The notes: a model not told the origin generated them from the sequence alone. Counted from the first letter of the stretch, positions 51,828 to 61,403 are shown. The stretch: 64,000 nt of DNA from Frankiales bacterium (GCA_016125335.1 WGLY01000025.1:62001-126000); one strand, 5' to 3'. Made by a program: numbers and translations.

Positions 51828-52804
51828 AGCGGCAATCCTCCCGCGGTGAGGTCGTCCTCGACGAACCGCGCCCGCGGCCCGCGCGAGGCCACGACGCCCT
51901 GGAGCGCCAGACCGGCCAGCACGCACGCGGCGCCCACCCAGCCGGCCGGCGCCAGGGTCTCGTCGAGGACGAGCACGCCGAGCAGGGTGGCGACCACCGG
52001 CTCGGCCAGCACGAGGGTGGTGACCGGTCCCGCGGGCAGGTGGTGCAGGCCGCGGCCGAAGAGCACGTAGGCCAGCGTGGTGGTGCCCAGACCGAGCCAG
52101 AGCGCCATGGCCAGGCCCGACGGTGTGCTGACCCAGGCGATCGGCTGGGTGACCAGCACCACGAGCAGGAGCGCGCCGCCGAGGCCGAAGCTCGCCGCCA
52201 TCACCTCGTCGCTGCGGTGGCCCTCGTTCATCAGCCGCTTGGCCGCCACGGTGTAGACGGCGTAGCCGAAGCCGGAGGCCAGCGCCAGCAGCAGGCCGAC
52301 GGGGTCGACCGAGGGGCTCGACGCCCCGCTGGCCACCAGCAGCGCCAGCCCCACCACGCACACCGTGGTGGCCAGCGCCCACGACGCCTGGGGCCGCTCG
52401 CGCAGCATCAGCCACGAGAGCAGGCCGGTGAACACCGGGCCGCTGCCGATGGTGACGAGCGTGCCGAGCGCGACCCCCGCCCGCGAGACGCCGCCGAAGA
52501 AGCACACCTGATAGAGCGCCGTGGTCACGCCCGCGAGCACGCCCCATCGGGTGCGCCACAGTGCCAGCGCCGCGGACCTGCGGCCGCCGACCCACGGCAG
52601 CACGGCCAGCAGCCCCGCGCCGCCGATCACGATGCGCGCCGCACCCACGCCCAGCGGCGTGGTGCCGGAGGGGCCGAGCGCCTGGGTGGTGCCGGTGGTG
52701 CCGAACAGCACGGCCGCGCCGAGCACCATGAGCACGGCCTGGCCGCGCCCGCCCGCGCCGGATCGCGGGTCGCGCACCTCCGCCGTCCCGGCCGTGTCCG
52801 CCAT
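51824..52804 (-). CDS. EamA/DMT-family transporter
   Basis: A 326-residue protein with ten hydrophobic segments in two EamA repeats: GAAVLFGTTGTTQALGPSGTTPLGVGAARIVIGGAGLLA (core GTTGTTQALGP) and GLLLALASGFGYAVYTVAAKRLM (core GYAVYTVAAKRL). Members of the drug/metabolite transporter group export amino acids or other metabolites, and this substrate is unknown. It sits between the cytidine deaminase-like gene and era, where many actinobacteria have no transporter, so it may be a later insertion. The stop overlaps the era start. Confidence 0.88.
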   Translation of the reverse strand: MADTAGTAEVRDPRSGAGGRGQAVLMVLGAAVLFGTTGTTQALGPSGTTPLGVGAARIVIGGAGLLAVLPWVGGRRSAALALWRTRWGVLAGVTTALYQVCFFGGVSRAGVALGTLVTIGSGPVFTGLLSWLMLRERPQASWALATTVCVVGLALLVASGASSPSVDPVGLLLALASGFGYAVYTVAAKRLMNEGHRSDEVMAASFGLGGALLLVVLVTQPIAWVSTPSGLAMALWLGLGTTTLAYVLFGRGLHHLPAGPVTTLVLAEPVVATLLGVLVLDETLAPAGWVGAACVLAGLALQGVVASRGPRARFVEDDLTAGGLPL

Positions 52805-52812
52805 TGGGCGGC

Positions 52813-53178
52813 TCAGGTGACCAGCGAGCCGGAGACGACCCCGTCGACGCCGACCACCACGACGGGCACGCCGGCGCCCCCGAGGTCGCGCACGGCGGCG
52901 AGGTCGTCGGCGTCCACGTCGGCGTCGCGACGGACCACGACGGCCGCCTCGAGCCCGCGCGCGCCCGACGCCGCCGCCTGCGCCACGGCCAGGCGCAGCG
53001 CCGACAGGCCCAGGCTCGGGAGGTCGACGGTGGCGCCGGAGTAGGTGCGGCCGGTCTCGTCGCGCACCGCCGCCCCCTCGGCGGCGCCGACCCGGCCGCG
53101 CGCCCCGCGGGCGAGCGTGGCGAGCTTGGCGTCCTCGGGCCCGAGGTCCGACGCCGGGGTGCCGACCGCCGCGGTCAT
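52813..53178 (-). CDS. Cytidine deaminase-like protein without catalytic motifs
   Basis: A 121-residue protein in the position where actinobacterial era clusters often carry a cytidine deaminase-like gene. The fold pattern is kept (GRTYSGATVDLPSLGLSALRLAVAQAAASGARGLEAAVVV, core GATVDLPSLGLSALRLA). The zinc-binding HAE/CAE and PCxxC motifs are absent: no Cys occurs in the whole protein. It is therefore unlikely to deaminate cytidine and may have a structural or regulatory role. ATG 53178 is the start. Confidence 0.7.
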   Translation of the reverse strand: MTAAVGTPASDLGPEDAKLATLARGARGRVGAAEGAAVRDETGRTYSGATVDLPSLGLSALRLAVAQAAASGARGLEAAVVVRRDADVDADDLAAVRDLGGAGVPVVVVGVDGVVSGSLVT

Positions 53179-53208
53179 CGCCGGCCGTCCGTCGTGCCCG
53201 GGTGGGGC

Positions 53209-54522
53209 TCACGCATCGGTGGTGTCCTTCGCCTCGTGGTCCTCGTCGCGCCGGACGACCGGCTCCGCCAGAACCGTACCGATGCGGTTGCGCCGCCCGG
53301 CCGCGGACTCGGCGGTGAGGTCCCAGCCGTCGACCGTCGCCCGCGCCCCGGGGATCGGCACCCGGCCCAGCCGCTTGGCGATCAGGCCGCCCACGGTGTC
53401 GACGCCCTCGGCCTCGGCGTCGAGGTCGATGCCGATGAGGTCGGCGAAGTCCTCGACGTGCATCCGCGCGTGCACCCGGTAGCAGCCGTGCCCGAGCTCC
53501 TCGACCTCGGGCGCCTCGGTGTCGTACTCGTCGGCGATCTCCCCGACGATCTCCTCGACGACGTCCTCGATGGTCACGATGCCCGCGGTGCCGCCGTACT
53601 CGTCGACGACGACGGCGAGGTGGGTGCGCGCCGACTGCATGTCGTGCAGCAGGTCGTCCGCGCGCTTGGTGTCCGGCACCATGAACACCGGTCGCATGAT
53701 GCTGGCGACGCGCTCGCTGGTCTCGGCGTCGTGGTGCTCGAAGGTGCGGCGGGCGAGGTCCTTGAGATACACGACGCCGACGACGTCGTCGAGGTTCTCG
53801 CCGATGACGGGGATGCGCGAGAACCCGCTGCGCAGCGCGAGCGAGAGTCCCTGCCTCAGCGTCTTGGTCGCCTCGATGAACACCATGTCGGTGCGCGGCA
53901 CCATCAGCTCGCGGGCCAGGGTGTCCCCCAGCTCGAACACCGAGTGGATCATCTGGCGCTCGTCGTCCTCGATGACGTCGCTGGCCTCGGCGAGGTCGAC
54001 GAGCTCGCGCAGCTCGGCCTGGCTCGCGAACGGGCCTTCGCGGTAGCCGCGGCCGGGGGTGAGCGCGTTGCCCACGAGGATCAGCAGCTGCGTCAGCGGC
54101 CCGAGCAGCGCCGCGAGCAGGCGGGCCGGCGCCGCGGCCCGGATCGCGATGCGGTCGGCGTGCTGCACGCCCAGCGTGCGGGGGGCGACCCCGAGGACGA
54201 CGTAGCCGACGACCACCATCACGAGGGCCGCCGCCACGAGCTGCCACCAGATCGGTCCGCCGACGAGCACCAGGAACGAGCGGGTGACCAGCACGATCGC
54301 CGACACGAACAGCAGCATGTGCAGGAACAGGAGCACGTTGACGTACCGCGCGCGGTCGTCGAGGAGCACGAGCAGGCGCGCGGCACCGCGCTGTCCCTCG
54401 CGTGCGAGCTCGTCCACGCGGGCCCGCGACACGCGCGCGAACGCCGTCTCCGCCGCCACGAGGAAGCCCGCGATCACCACGAGCACCGCCGCGACGACGA
54501 GCGAGACGACGTCCGGGCTCAT
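53209..54522 (-). CDS. CBS-domain membrane protein (CNNM/hemolysin C family)
   Basis: A 437-residue protein. The N-terminal DUF21/CNNM domain has three to four spans ([18 protein letters not shown], core ETAFARVSR). Two CBS domains follow ([11 protein letters not shown]-like [45 protein letters not shown], core [13 protein letters not shown]). A CorC/HlyC transporter-associated domain ends the chain ([15 protein letters not shown]). These proteins are linked to magnesium or cobalt export. ATG 54522 overlaps the ybeY stop by 4 nt. Confidence 0.9.
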   Translation of the reverse strand: MSPDVVSLVVAAVLVVIAGFLVAAETAFARVSRARVDELAREGQRGAARLLVLLDDRARYVNVLLFLHMLLFVSAIVLVTRSFLVLVGGPIWWQLVAAALVMVVVGYVVLGVAPRTLGVQHADRIAIRAAAPARLLAALLGPLTQLLILVGNALTPGRGYREGPFASQAELRELVDLAEASDVIEDDERQMIHSVFELGDTLARELMVPRTDMVFIEATKTLRQGLSLALRSGFSRIPVIGENLDDVVGVVYLKDLARRTFEHHDAETSERVASIMRPVFMVPDTKRADDLLHDMQSARTHLAVVVDEYGGTAGIVTIEDVVEEIVGEIADEYDTEAPEVEELGHGCYRVHARMHVEDFADLIGIDLDAEAEGVDTVGGLIAKRLGRVPIPGARATVDGWDLTAESAAGRRNRIGTVLAEPVVRRDEDHEAKDTTDA

Positions 54523-54983
54523 CGGGACCGGCCCTCGAAGGCGACCCACTCGGCGAGCAGCCGTGCCTGGAGCCCGAACATCTCGGCGTGCTCCTCCGGC
54601 TCGGCGTGGTCGTAGCCGAGCAGGTGCAGGATGCCGTGGGTGAGCAGCAGGGACATCTCCTCGTCGCGGGAATGACCGGCCGCGGCGGCCTGCCGCTCGG
54701 CCACGCTGGGGCACAGCACCACGTCGCCGAGCATGCCCGGCTCGGGCTCGTCGTCGTCGTCCGGCTGGCGCAGCTCGTCCATCGGGAACGAGAGCACGTC
54801 GGTGGGGCCGGGCTCGTCCATCCAGCGCACGTGCAGCTCGGTCATCGCGACCTCGTCGACGCACACCACCGAGAGCTCGGCCTGGGGGTGGATGCGCAGC
54901 CGGTCGAGCACGAACCTCGCCTGCGCGGCGAGCGCGTCGAGGTCGACGTCGGCGTCGGTCTCGTTGAGCACCTCGATCGTCAT
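54519..54983 (-). CDS. ybeY: Endoribonuclease YbeY
   Basis: A 154-residue protein with the metal-binding motif [20 protein letters not shown] (His-x3-His-x5-His, core HLLGYDH). Its earlier part [10 protein letters not shown] and LGDVVLCP is typical of YbeY. It takes part in 16S rRNA maturation and ribosome quality control. It ends in ATGA overlap with the CBS gene and starts 7 nt downstream of the phoH stop, so phoH-ybeY-CBS is one operon, as in other actinobacteria. Confidence 0.94.
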   Translation of the reverse strand: MTIEVLNETDADVDLDALAAQARFVLDRLRIHPQAELSVVCVDEVAMTELHVRWMDEPGPTDVLSFPMDELRQPDDDDEPEPGMLGDVVLCPSVAERQAAAAGHSRDEEMSLLLTHGILHLLGYDHAEPEEHAEMFGLQARLLAEWVAFEGRSR

Positions 54984-54990
54984 GACGGCG

Positions 54991-56010
54991 CTACCGGCGG
55001 GTGCGGCGCGAGCCTCGGCCGGGCAGCTGGGCGGCCGCGGCCGTCTCGGCGTCGAACTTCGCGTAGGCGTCGACGATCCGCCCCACGAGCTTGTGCCGCA
55101 CGACGTCCTGGCTGTGCAGCCGGCAGAACGCGACGTCGTCGATGCCGTCGAGGATGCTCTCCACCACCTTGAGCCCGCTGGCCGTGCCGCTGGGCAGGTC
55201 GATCTGGGTCGTGTCGCCGGTGACCACCATGGTGGACCCGAAGCCGAGCCGGGTGAGGAACATCTTCATCTGCTCGGGCGAGGTGTTCTGCGCCTCGTCG
55301 AGGATGATGAACGCGTCGTTGAGCGTGCGGCCGCGCATGTAGGCCAGCGGCGCCACCTCGATGACCCCGCTGGTCATCAGCCGCGGGATGGAGTCCGGGT
55401 CGACCATGTCGTGCAGCGCGTCGTAGAGCGGGCGCAGATAGGGGTCGATCTTCTCCGACAGCGTGCCGGGCAGGAACCCGAGCCGCTCGCCCGCCTCGAC
55501 GGCCGGTCGGGTCAGGATGATGCGGGTGACCCGCTTGCTCTGCAGCGCCTGGACCGCCTTCGCCACGGCGAGGTAGGTCTTGCCGGTGCCCGCGGGACCG
55601 ATGCCGAACACCACCGTGTGCTCGTCGATCGCGTCGACGTAGCGCTTCTGGTTGAGGGTCTTGGGCCGGATCGTGCGCCCTCGGTTGGACAGGATGTTGG
55701 CCGTGAGGACGTCGGCGGGACGCACCCCCGAGTCGTCGCGCAGCATGGCCACGGAGCGCTCGACGGCCTCCGGGGTGAGCCCCTGGCCGGTGCGGACGAC
55801 GGCGAGCATCTCGCCCACGACGCGGTCGAACAGCGCCACCTCGTCCACCGGGCCCGACACCGTGATCCGGTTGCCGCGCACGTGGACGTCGACGGAGGGG
55901 AAGGCGCGCTCGATCACCCGGAGGTTCTCGTCGCCGGAGCCGAGGACGCTCACCATGTCCAGGGACGCGGGGACGACGATCGTGGCCTGCGTGTCAGTCT
56001 CGGTGGTCAT
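54991..56010 (-). CDS. phoH: PhoH-family ATPase
   Basis: A 339-residue protein. The N-terminal small KH-like domain ([15 protein letters not shown]) precedes a P-loop at residues 138-145 (GPAGTGKT). The Walker B and sensor parts are [23 protein letters not shown] (core ILDEAQN) and [12 protein letters not shown]. PhoH proteins are putative ATPase/helicases acting with YbeY in RNA metabolism. ATG 56010 starts the operon phoH-ybeY-CBS protein. No phosphate-box was recognised upstream in 56,011-56,160. Confidence 0.93.
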   Translation of the reverse strand: MTTETDTQATIVVPASLDMVSVLGSGDENLRVIERAFPSVDVHVRGNRITVSGPVDEVALFDRVVGEMLAVVRTGQGLTPEAVERSVAMLRDDSGVRPADVLTANILSNRGRTIRPKTLNQKRYVDAIDEHTVVFGIGPAGTGKTYLAVAKAVQALQSKRVTRIILTRPAVEAGERLGFLPGTLSEKIDPYLRPLYDALHDMVDPDSIPRLMTSGVIEVAPLAYMRGRTLNDAFIILDEAQNTSPEQMKMFLTRLGFGSTMVVTGDTTQIDLPSGTASGLKVVESILDGIDDVAFCRLHSQDVVRHKLVGRIVDAYAKFDAETAAAAQLPGRGSRRTRR

Positions 56011-56160
56011 GGGTCGGCCCCGTTCGGGCCGCTGCTGCCCTTCGTCGCTCGGTCGCCGTCCGGGCGGACGGCCCGTCCATCGTACGGCGCGCGGCCGCCC
56101 CGGCCACCTACGTTCGCCCAGCGGCGAACGTCCGGCGGACGTCGGGGACCGGCGAAGGCG

Positions 56161-56880
56161 TCAGCCGAGCTGCGCGACGACCGTCGTCGCCTGGGCCTCC
56201 AGGGCGCTGCTCGACGGTGCGGGGCTGCCCAGGGCCAGGCCCTCGAAGCCCACGAAGGTCGGGCCCTTGAGCAGGTAGATGCCGCTGGCGCTGATCGTGC
56301 GGCCGAGCACGGTCCCCGACCCGCTCAGCAGCGCCGCACGGTCGCCGTACCCGGACAGGTCCTTCACGGAGGTCCTGAGGTGCAGGGCCGCCGGTGCGTT
56401 CGCGGAATTGGCGATCAGCTGCGGGACGCGGGCCTCCTCCTGGGTCCACACGGACTGCGCCGCGGTTGCGCTCGCGGCCGTGGCCACCTGGACGGTGAGC
56501 ACCTGGAGCCCGGACGAGTAGATGCACTCCTTCGTCCCGCCGGACAGGGACTCCTCCTTGCCCCGGAACGTGCCACCACCGAACAGCGTCGACGCCTGCG
56601 CGGCCGTGACGAGGCGGCACGGGTCGTAGGAGGTCGGCGCGGCGGCAGCGGACGCCGGCGGGCTCGACGCCGACGCGCTGCTGGTCGCCGGCGTCGGGCT
56701 CGAGGCCGGCGTGCTGGCGTCGCTCGTCACCGAGGTCACCGGGGCTGCGGTGCCGGTGCCGCCGCTCGACGGGTTCGTGGGTGCGGACGAGCAGGCCGCC
56801 ATCGTCAGCGCGAGGGCGCCGAGAGCGACCATCGGCAGGGCACGCGAGCGCCGGACGGAGGTGGAGGAACGACCGGTCAT
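56161..56880 (-). CDS. Putative lipoprotein with DUF3558-like domain
   Basis: A 239-residue exported protein. The signal peptide ends in the lipobox LTMAAC at residues 25-30, so Cys30 would be acylated. A Ser/Thr/Pro-rich spacer to about residue 84 follows. Then comes a domain starting DPCRLVTAAQASTLFGG with a second cysteine (KECIYSS), as in DUF3558-type actinobacterial lipoproteins. ATG 56880 has no strong ribosome site. The 230-nt upstream gap 56,881-57,110 holds the palindrome TTCTTAAGAA (57,018-57,027), a possible control site, and nothing else that I can support. Confidence 0.8.
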   Translation of the reverse strand: MTGRSSTSVRRSRALPMVALGALALTMAACSSAPTNPSSGGTGTAAPVTSVTSDASTPASSPTPATSSASASSPPASAAAAPTSYDPCRLVTAAQASTLFGGGTFRGKEESLSGGTKECIYSSGLQVLTVQVATAASATAAQSVWTQEEARVPQLIANSANAPAALHLRTSVKDLSGYGDRAALLSGSGTVLGRTISASGIYLLKGPTFVGFEGLALGSPAPSSSALEAQATTVVAQLG

Positions 56881-57110
56881 GGCAACCCCCTGATCCCTGC
56901 ACCCCGGCCGCGCGGACGCCGTGCGATCAGCGCCCGACGCCGAGAGCTCTCGAGGCCGAGGTCAGGATCCGCCCGCGCGGGCCTGCTGTCCATAGGGTGC
57001 GACGGTCGCCGGCCGGATTCTTAAGAAGGAGAGGCGTTCTCGCGGTCGCAGGACCATCGGTACCCCCGTCACGAGGTGCGGCGCGAGGCCGTGGGCGGGC
57101 CGCGCGGGCG

Positions 57111-57452
57111 TCAGCCCGGGGGCCAGGTCATCGAGCGGCCGCCGAGCACGTGCAGGTGCACGTGGAACACCGTCTGGCCGCCGTCGCGCCCGGTGTTGAA
57201 CACGAAGCGGTAGCCGTCGTCGAGGCCCTCCGCGGCCGCGACCGCGGCCCCGGCCGCGAGCAGGCGCCCGGCGAGGCCGGCGTCCGCCGCGGCGAGCTCG
57301 GCCACGTTCTCGTGGTGCTCGCGCGTCACCACGACCACGTGCGTCGCGGCCTGGGGGTTGATGTCGCGGAAGGCGACGAACTCGTCGGTCTGGTGCACGA
57401 CCGTGGCCGGGACGTCGCCGGCCACGATGCCGCAGAACAGGCAGTCGCTCAT
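57111..57452 (-). CDS. HIT-family (histidine triad) nucleotide-binding protein
   Basis: A 113-residue protein with the triad HVHLHV (His97, His99, His101) and the N-terminal zinc-type CLFCGIVAGDVPA. It is of the HinT/PKCI group, hydrolysing nucleotide phosphoramidates. It lies in the conserved rsmE...phoH stretch of actinobacterial chromosomes. A -10 hexamer lies 6 nt before ATG 57452, so the mRNA appears to be leaderless. Confidence 0.92.
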   Translation of the reverse strand: MSDCLFCGIVAGDVPATVVHQTDEFVAFRDINPQAATHVVVVTREHHENVAELAAADAGLAGRLLAAGAAVAAAEGLDDGYRFVFNTGRDGGQTVFHVHLHVLGGRSMTWPPG

Positions 57453-57458
57453 GCCCCG

Positions 57459-57464
57459 ACGCTA
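57459..57464 (-). promoter_or_regulatory. -10 element TAGCGT of the HIT gene
   Basis: Minus-strand TAGCGT is followed by CGGGGC and ATG 57452, without a ribosome site. Confidence 0.5.
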
Positions 57465-57537
57465 GTCGACACGGGTACCGCCGCGGGCCGCACCCGCGAC
57501 AGCCGCCGCACCCGATGCCCGCGCCGCGGGCGCCGGG

Positions 57538-58020
57538 TCAGCTCCGCGGGCGCCAGCGCTTCCACAGCGCGGCCGCCGTCGCCCGGGTCTTGCCGTCGAA
57601 GACGAGCTCGACGTCGACGGTCATCTGCCCCTCGTCGGCCGCGGTGACGACGGCCCGCAGCTCCACCGGCTCGTGCAGCGGCGAGGGCCGCAGGTAGCGC
57701 ACGTCGAGCCCCGCGGTCACGTACGACAGGGCCGCACCGGGCAGCACCGGGATCCCGAGCCGCTGCGACTCGAGCATCACCGCCGCCGCGCTGTGGCAGT
57801 CGAGCACCGTCGAGATGATGCCGCCGTTGAGGTAGCCCAGGCCGTTGTCGTGCTCGGGCCAGGGCATGAACGCCGCCGTCACGACGTGGTCGTCGTCGTA
57901 CGCCGGGCCAGGGTAGCTGCGCAGCCGCAGGCCCTTCGGGTTGCCGTGGCCGCAGCCGAAGCACGGCAGGTCCGGGTACAGCTGCTCCTGGATGCTCAGC
58001 CCGTCGGTCACCGGGGTCAC
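57538..58020 (-). CDS. PaaI/hotdog-fold thioesterase
   Basis: A 160-residue hotdog-fold protein. Conserved features are CFGCGHGNPKGL near the start, LNGGIISTVLDCHSAAAV (the catalytic region, core GYLNGGIISTVLD) and DVRYLRPSPLHEPVEL. It resembles PaaI-type acyl-CoA thioesterases, with a possible zinc-like CxxC (CFGC). GTG 58020 overlaps the nitroreductase stop by 4 nt, so the pair is coupled. The acyl substrate is unknown. Confidence 0.82.
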   Translation of the reverse strand: MTPVTDGLSIQEQLYPDLPCFGCGHGNPKGLRLRSYPGPAYDDDHVVTAAFMPWPEHDNGLGYLNGGIISTVLDCHSAAAVMLESQRLGIPVLPGAALSYVTAGLDVRYLRPSPLHEPVELRAVVTAADEGQMTVDVELVFDGKTRATAAALWKRWRPRS

Positions 58021-58622
58021 CACCCGTTCCGGTGCACGAGCTCGTCGACCGGGCGCCGGCGGCGCGTGCGCGCGGAGGACGTCTGCGACAGCGGGTCGGC
58101 GTCGGCCGCGAGGCCCAGCGCGATGTAGCCGGCGGGCCGCAGCCCCTCCGGCACGCCGAACCTGCGCAGCACCTCCTCCTCGCCGTGGGCCACGCCGAAG
58201 AACCAGGCCCCGAGTCCCTCCTCGACCGCCGCGAGCAGCATGCACATCGAGGCCATGCCGGCGTCGACGTACCAGAAGGGCACCGGCCACCGCTGCTCGT
58301 CGCCGAGCCCGTGCGGCTCCTTGTCCGGCAGGGAGTAGCGCGCCAGGTAGGCGGCCTTGTGCGCCAGCGGGACGACGACCACCGGCGCGAGCCGGGACCG
58401 GTCCTCGTCGTCCATGGGGTCGTCCGGGTCGTCGGTGGCGGTCCAGAACCAGGCGACCGCCTCGGGATCGTCGAGCACGAGGTACTCGTTGCCCTGCGTG
58501 AAGCCCGCGGACGGCGCGTGCAGCACGCTGGCCAGCACGCGGTCGAGGGCGTCCCGCGGCACCGTGTCCGGCCGGAAGGCCCGCACCATCCGTCGTCGGC
58601 GCAGCGTCTCCCACAGCTCCAT
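58017..58622 (-). CDS. Nitroreductase-family FMN oxidoreductase
   Basis: A 201-residue flavoprotein with the family opening LRRRRMVRAFRPDTVPRDALDRVLA (core RRMVRAFRPDTV), APSAGFTQGNEYLVL and the late GLGAWFFGVAHGEEEVLRRFGVPEGLRPAGYIALG (core GLGAWFFGVAHG...PAGYIALG). It would reduce a nitro- or quinone-like compound with NAD(P)H. ATG 58622 follows GAGGAGGGACGCG. It is translationally coupled with the thioesterase. The natural substrate is unknown. Confidence 0.88.
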   Translation of the reverse strand: MELWETLRRRRMVRAFRPDTVPRDALDRVLASVLHAPSAGFTQGNEYLVLDDPEAVAWFWTATDDPDDPMDDEDRSRLAPVVVVPLAHKAAYLARYSLPDKEPHGLGDEQRWPVPFWYVDAGMASMCMLLAAVEEGLGAWFFGVAHGEEEVLRRFGVPEGLRPAGYIALGLAADADPLSQTSSARTRRRRPVDELVHRNGW

Positions 58623-58680
58623 CGCGTCCCTCCTCGTCGGTCGACCCGGTCAGGCTAGGACGTCGGCGGCCGGCCGGCCC

Positions 58681-59439
58681 TCAGTCCCAGCGGCCCGACG
58701 CCGCGAGCAGCACCGCGGCGGCCACGGCGCCGGCCGTCGAGGTGCGCAGCACCGACGGCCCGAGCCGCACCGCGACGGCGCCCGCGGAGGCGAACCGCGC
58801 CACCTCGTCGTCGGTGAGGCCGCCCTCGGGCCCGACGACCAGGAGCACGTCGCCCTCGGCCGACGGCCGCAGCGTTGAGAGCCGCTCCGCCGCCTCCTCG
58901 TGGAGCACGAGCGCCGTGCCCCCGGCTTGCACCGTCGCGGCCACGAGCGCCGCCACGTCGCCGGTGCCCGCGACGTCGAGCACGTCGGGCACCCACGGCC
59001 GGCGCGACTGCTTGGCCGCCTCGCGCGCGGTCGCCCGCCAGCGCTCCAGCCCGCGCGCCACCTTCTCGCCGCGCCACTGGGCGACCGAGCGCGACGCGGC
59101 CCACGGCACCACGGCGTCGACACCCACCTCGGTCATCAGCTCGACCGACAGCTCGCCCCGCTCCCCCTTGGCGATCGCCTGGACGACGACGAGCCTCGGC
59201 GCCGGGACGGGGTGGTCCGTGCAGGAGGTGACCGTCACCTCGAGGCGGTCGCGCCCGGGCACAGCGGCGACGAGCCCGCCGACGACGCGGCCACGGCCGT
59301 CGCCGAGCAGCACCGCCTCCCCGACTCCGAGGCGCTTGACGGTCGCCGCGTGCCGGCCCTCCGGGCCCTCGAGGGTCACCAGAGCGCCGACGTCCCCGAC
59401 GAGGGACGCCGGCGGCACGAGGAAGAACGGCGCGGTCAC
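58681..59439 (-). CDS. rsmE: 16S rRNA (uracil-1498-N3)-methyltransferase
   Basis: A 252-residue SPOUT methyltransferase. An N-terminal PUA-like part (EGRHAATVKRLGVGEAV) is followed by QAIAKGERGELSVELMTEVGVDAVVPW (core KGERGELSVELMTEVG). The trefoil-knot loops read LLVVGPEGGLTDDEVARF (core VGPEGGLTDDEV) and RLGPSVLRTSTAGAVA (core LGPSVLRTSTAG). It methylates U1498 in 16S rRNA. It normally follows dnaJ. Here a LacI regulator and a beta-helix gene separate the two. Confidence 0.94.
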   Translation of the reverse strand: MTAPFFLVPPASLVGDVGALVTLEGPEGRHAATVKRLGVGEAVLLGDGRGRVVGGLVAAVPGRDRLEVTVTSCTDHPVPAPRLVVVQAIAKGERGELSVELMTEVGVDAVVPWAASRSVAQWRGEKVARGLERWRATAREAAKQSRRPWVPDVLDVAGTGDVAALVAATVQAGGTALVLHEEAAERLSTLRPSAEGDVLLVVGPEGGLTDDEVARFASAGAVAVRLGPSVLRTSTAGAVAAAVLLAASGRWD

Positions 59440-59497
59440 CCGCCCATCATGGCGGGTGACCGCGCCGTGTCCTGGCCCTGCCGGACCCGGTGTCAGG

Positions 59498-61384
59498 TCA
59501 GGGGAAGCTGACGACCGTGACCGGGACGTCCGGGTTGGCGATCGACGACGAGCCGCCGACGTCGTTGATCACGTGGTCGATCGCCCCGTGCCCGTTCACG
59601 GCGTCGAGGAAGATCGTGAGCATGTCGTGCATCGCGATGCCTGGACCCGACGGCGCCTGGAAGGCCCTGGAGGCGTGGATGTCGGGGCCGACGTTGAAGA
59701 ACGAGTAGCTCCCGAGCCCCCATGCCTCGTGGCTCTCGACCGAGCCGCCCACCTGGTAGGCCGCATACCCGTCCGACCCGCCGTGGCGCCACGAGCGCTG
59801 GTCCGGCACGTCGTAGGGCATCTCGTTCTGGAAGAAGATCGTCCGGCCGCGCTCACCGTTCCAGACGACCTCCGTCTTCTGGTAGTGCTCCACGAAGAGC
59901 CCGGTGGCCTGGACGTCGTCGCCGTTGACCACGAGCCCCGTGTCGGCCGTGTTGCTCGTCCAGCCGACCCCCGATCCGTGATCGGCCCGCCAGGCCCACA
60001 CGTCGTCGAGCAGCGTGTGGTCGGCGTTCACCACGAGGCTCTTCGACGCCTTGCCCGCGTGCGGGCCGCCGATGCGGAAGAAGACGTCCTGGAGCGCGGT
60101 CGGGACCGCGGCCTGGGCGGGCGACTCCGAGTCGTCGTCCCCCACCACCATGAGGGCCGAGGCGTTGCGCGGACCGGCGTCGATCATGAGACCGGCGACC
60201 GTCACCGACGGCGCCTCGGTCCGCAGGACGGTGGCTCCGCGGGCCGAGGTCAGCGTGGCCATGCCCATGCCGAGCACCACGGTGCCGGCGCGCTCGACCT
60301 TGATGGTGCGGTCGACCGAGTAGACCCCGGGCTCGAACAGCAGGTTCCGGCCGCTGCGCAGGGCCCGGTTGATCGCGGCCACCGAGTCGCCCGGCGCGGC
60401 GACGTAGAAGCTCGACAGCGGCAGGGAGGTGCCGGCCTGCGACCCGGACGCCCAGGTCGTCCCGGAGGAGTCGTGGCGGACCGCCGGCACGAAGACGTTC
60501 CACGATCCGTCGTCCGCGACGTAGAGGAACGGCTTCTCGCGACTCACCGGGGTCGTGCTCAGCGTGGTGTACGGACCGCCGCACGAGGCGTCGGCGGGGA
60601 AGCAGGTGCCGGGAGCGCCGGTGACGCCCGAGAACACCTGGTTCCAGACGCCGTTGCTCCATCCGCCGATCTCGCTGTCGCGCACGTAGTACTGCTGCTG
60701 CGAGCCGTTGATGACGAATCCGGTGCGGGAGTCGGCCATGAACCCGCCGCTCGCGAACGACGGGCCGCTGCAGTAGTCCATGAACGTGAGGTTGCCGCCC
60801 TCGATGTTCACGCGACGGACCGGCGCAGCCTGCGACGCCGCCCAGAAGTCCCCGGACGCGTAGCAGCCGGACTGCCCCATCACGTTGATGGTGAGGTTCG
60901 ACATCGAGCGCCAGAAGTTGTTGAGCGCCACGCAGTAGCCGTTGTCGCACTGGTTGTAGACGTCCACGTGGCCGTTGATGACGACGTCGGTCGGGCTCAG
61001 GCCGAGCCCGGCCACCTCGGTGTAGTAGCCGACCTGGATGACCAGCGGCTGGTCGACCGTGCCGTAGGTGCCCGGCTTGAACAGCAGCGAGTACCGCTGC
61101 TCGCCGAACTGGTTGGTGACCTGCTGCGCGGCGACGGCGTCCACCCGGGCCTGGATGTCGCTCACCGGCATCGACGGGTCGAACACCAGCACGTTCGGGC
61201 CGAGGTCGGGGTCGCCGGCCGGCACGGCGGCCGCTGGGCCGACCGCGGCCACACCGCCGAGCGCCACGGTGGCTGCGGCCAGGGCCGCGAGGGCGGCCCG
61301 GCGCCACCGTCGGCGGCGCGTGACGGGGACGGGCACGGGAGCCGAGAGAGCGCTCTCTCGACGGAGCTGCACAACCATCTGCAC
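59498..61384 (-). CDS. Secreted right-handed beta-helix protein (pectate-lyase/GH55-like)
   Basis: A 628-residue exported protein. Residues 22-53 form a signal peptide (RRRRWRRAALAALAAATVALGG, core ALAALAAATVAL). The mature part has repeated strands typical of a beta-helix: LLFKPGTYGTVDQPLVIQVG, GSWNVFVPAVRHD, NLLFEPGVYSVDRTIKVERAGTVVLGMGMATL (core LLFEPGVYSVDRTI). Two such units resemble the twin-helix layout of GH55-like enzymes. The substrate is not identifiable. GTG 61384 and ATG 61378 are candidate starts. An 18-bp palindrome lies over the first codons, and a LacI-family gene is directly upstream, which suggests sugar control. Confidence 0.75.
   Translation of the reverse strand: MQMVVQLRRESALSAPVPVPVTRRRRWRRAALAALAAATVALGGVAAVGPAAAVPAGDPDLGPNVLVFDPSMPVSDIQARVDAVAAQQVTNQFGEQRYSLLFKPGTYGTVDQPLVIQVGYYTEVAGLGLSPTDVVINGHVDVYNQCDNGYCVALNNFWRSMSNLTINVMGQSGCYASGDFWAASQAAPVRRVNIEGGNLTFMDYCSGPSFASGGFMADSRTGFVINGSQQQYYVRDSEIGGWSNGVWNQVFSGVTGAPGTCFPADASCGGPYTTLSTTPVSREKPFLYVADDGSWNVFVPAVRHDSSGTTWASGSQAGTSLPLSSFYVAAPGDSVAAINRALRSGRNLLFEPGVYSVDRTIKVERAGTVVLGMGMATLTSARGATVLRTEAPSVTVAGLMIDAGPRNASALMVVGDDDSESPAQAAVPTALQDVFFRIGGPHAGKASKSLVVNADHTLLDDVWAWRADHGSGVGWTSNTADTGLVVNGDDVQATGLFVEHYQKTEVVWNGERGRTIFFQNEMPYDVPDQRSWRHGGSDGYAAYQVGGSVESHEAWGLGSYSFFNVGPDIHASRAFQAPSGPGIAMHDMLTIFLDAVNGHGAIDHVINDVGGSSSIANPDVPVTVVSFP
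61343..61360. promoter_or_regulatory. LacI-type operator, 18-bp perfect palindrome
   Basis: CGAGAGAGCGCTCTCTCG is a perfect palindrome with the GAGCGCTC centre typical of LacI-family operators. It lies in codons 9-14 of the beta-helix gene if GTG 61384 is used, and a LacI regulator gene lies about 200 bp upstream. Repressor bound here could block elongation. Confidence 0.75.
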
Positions 61385-61403
61385 GGACCTGCCTCTCGGA
61401 AGA

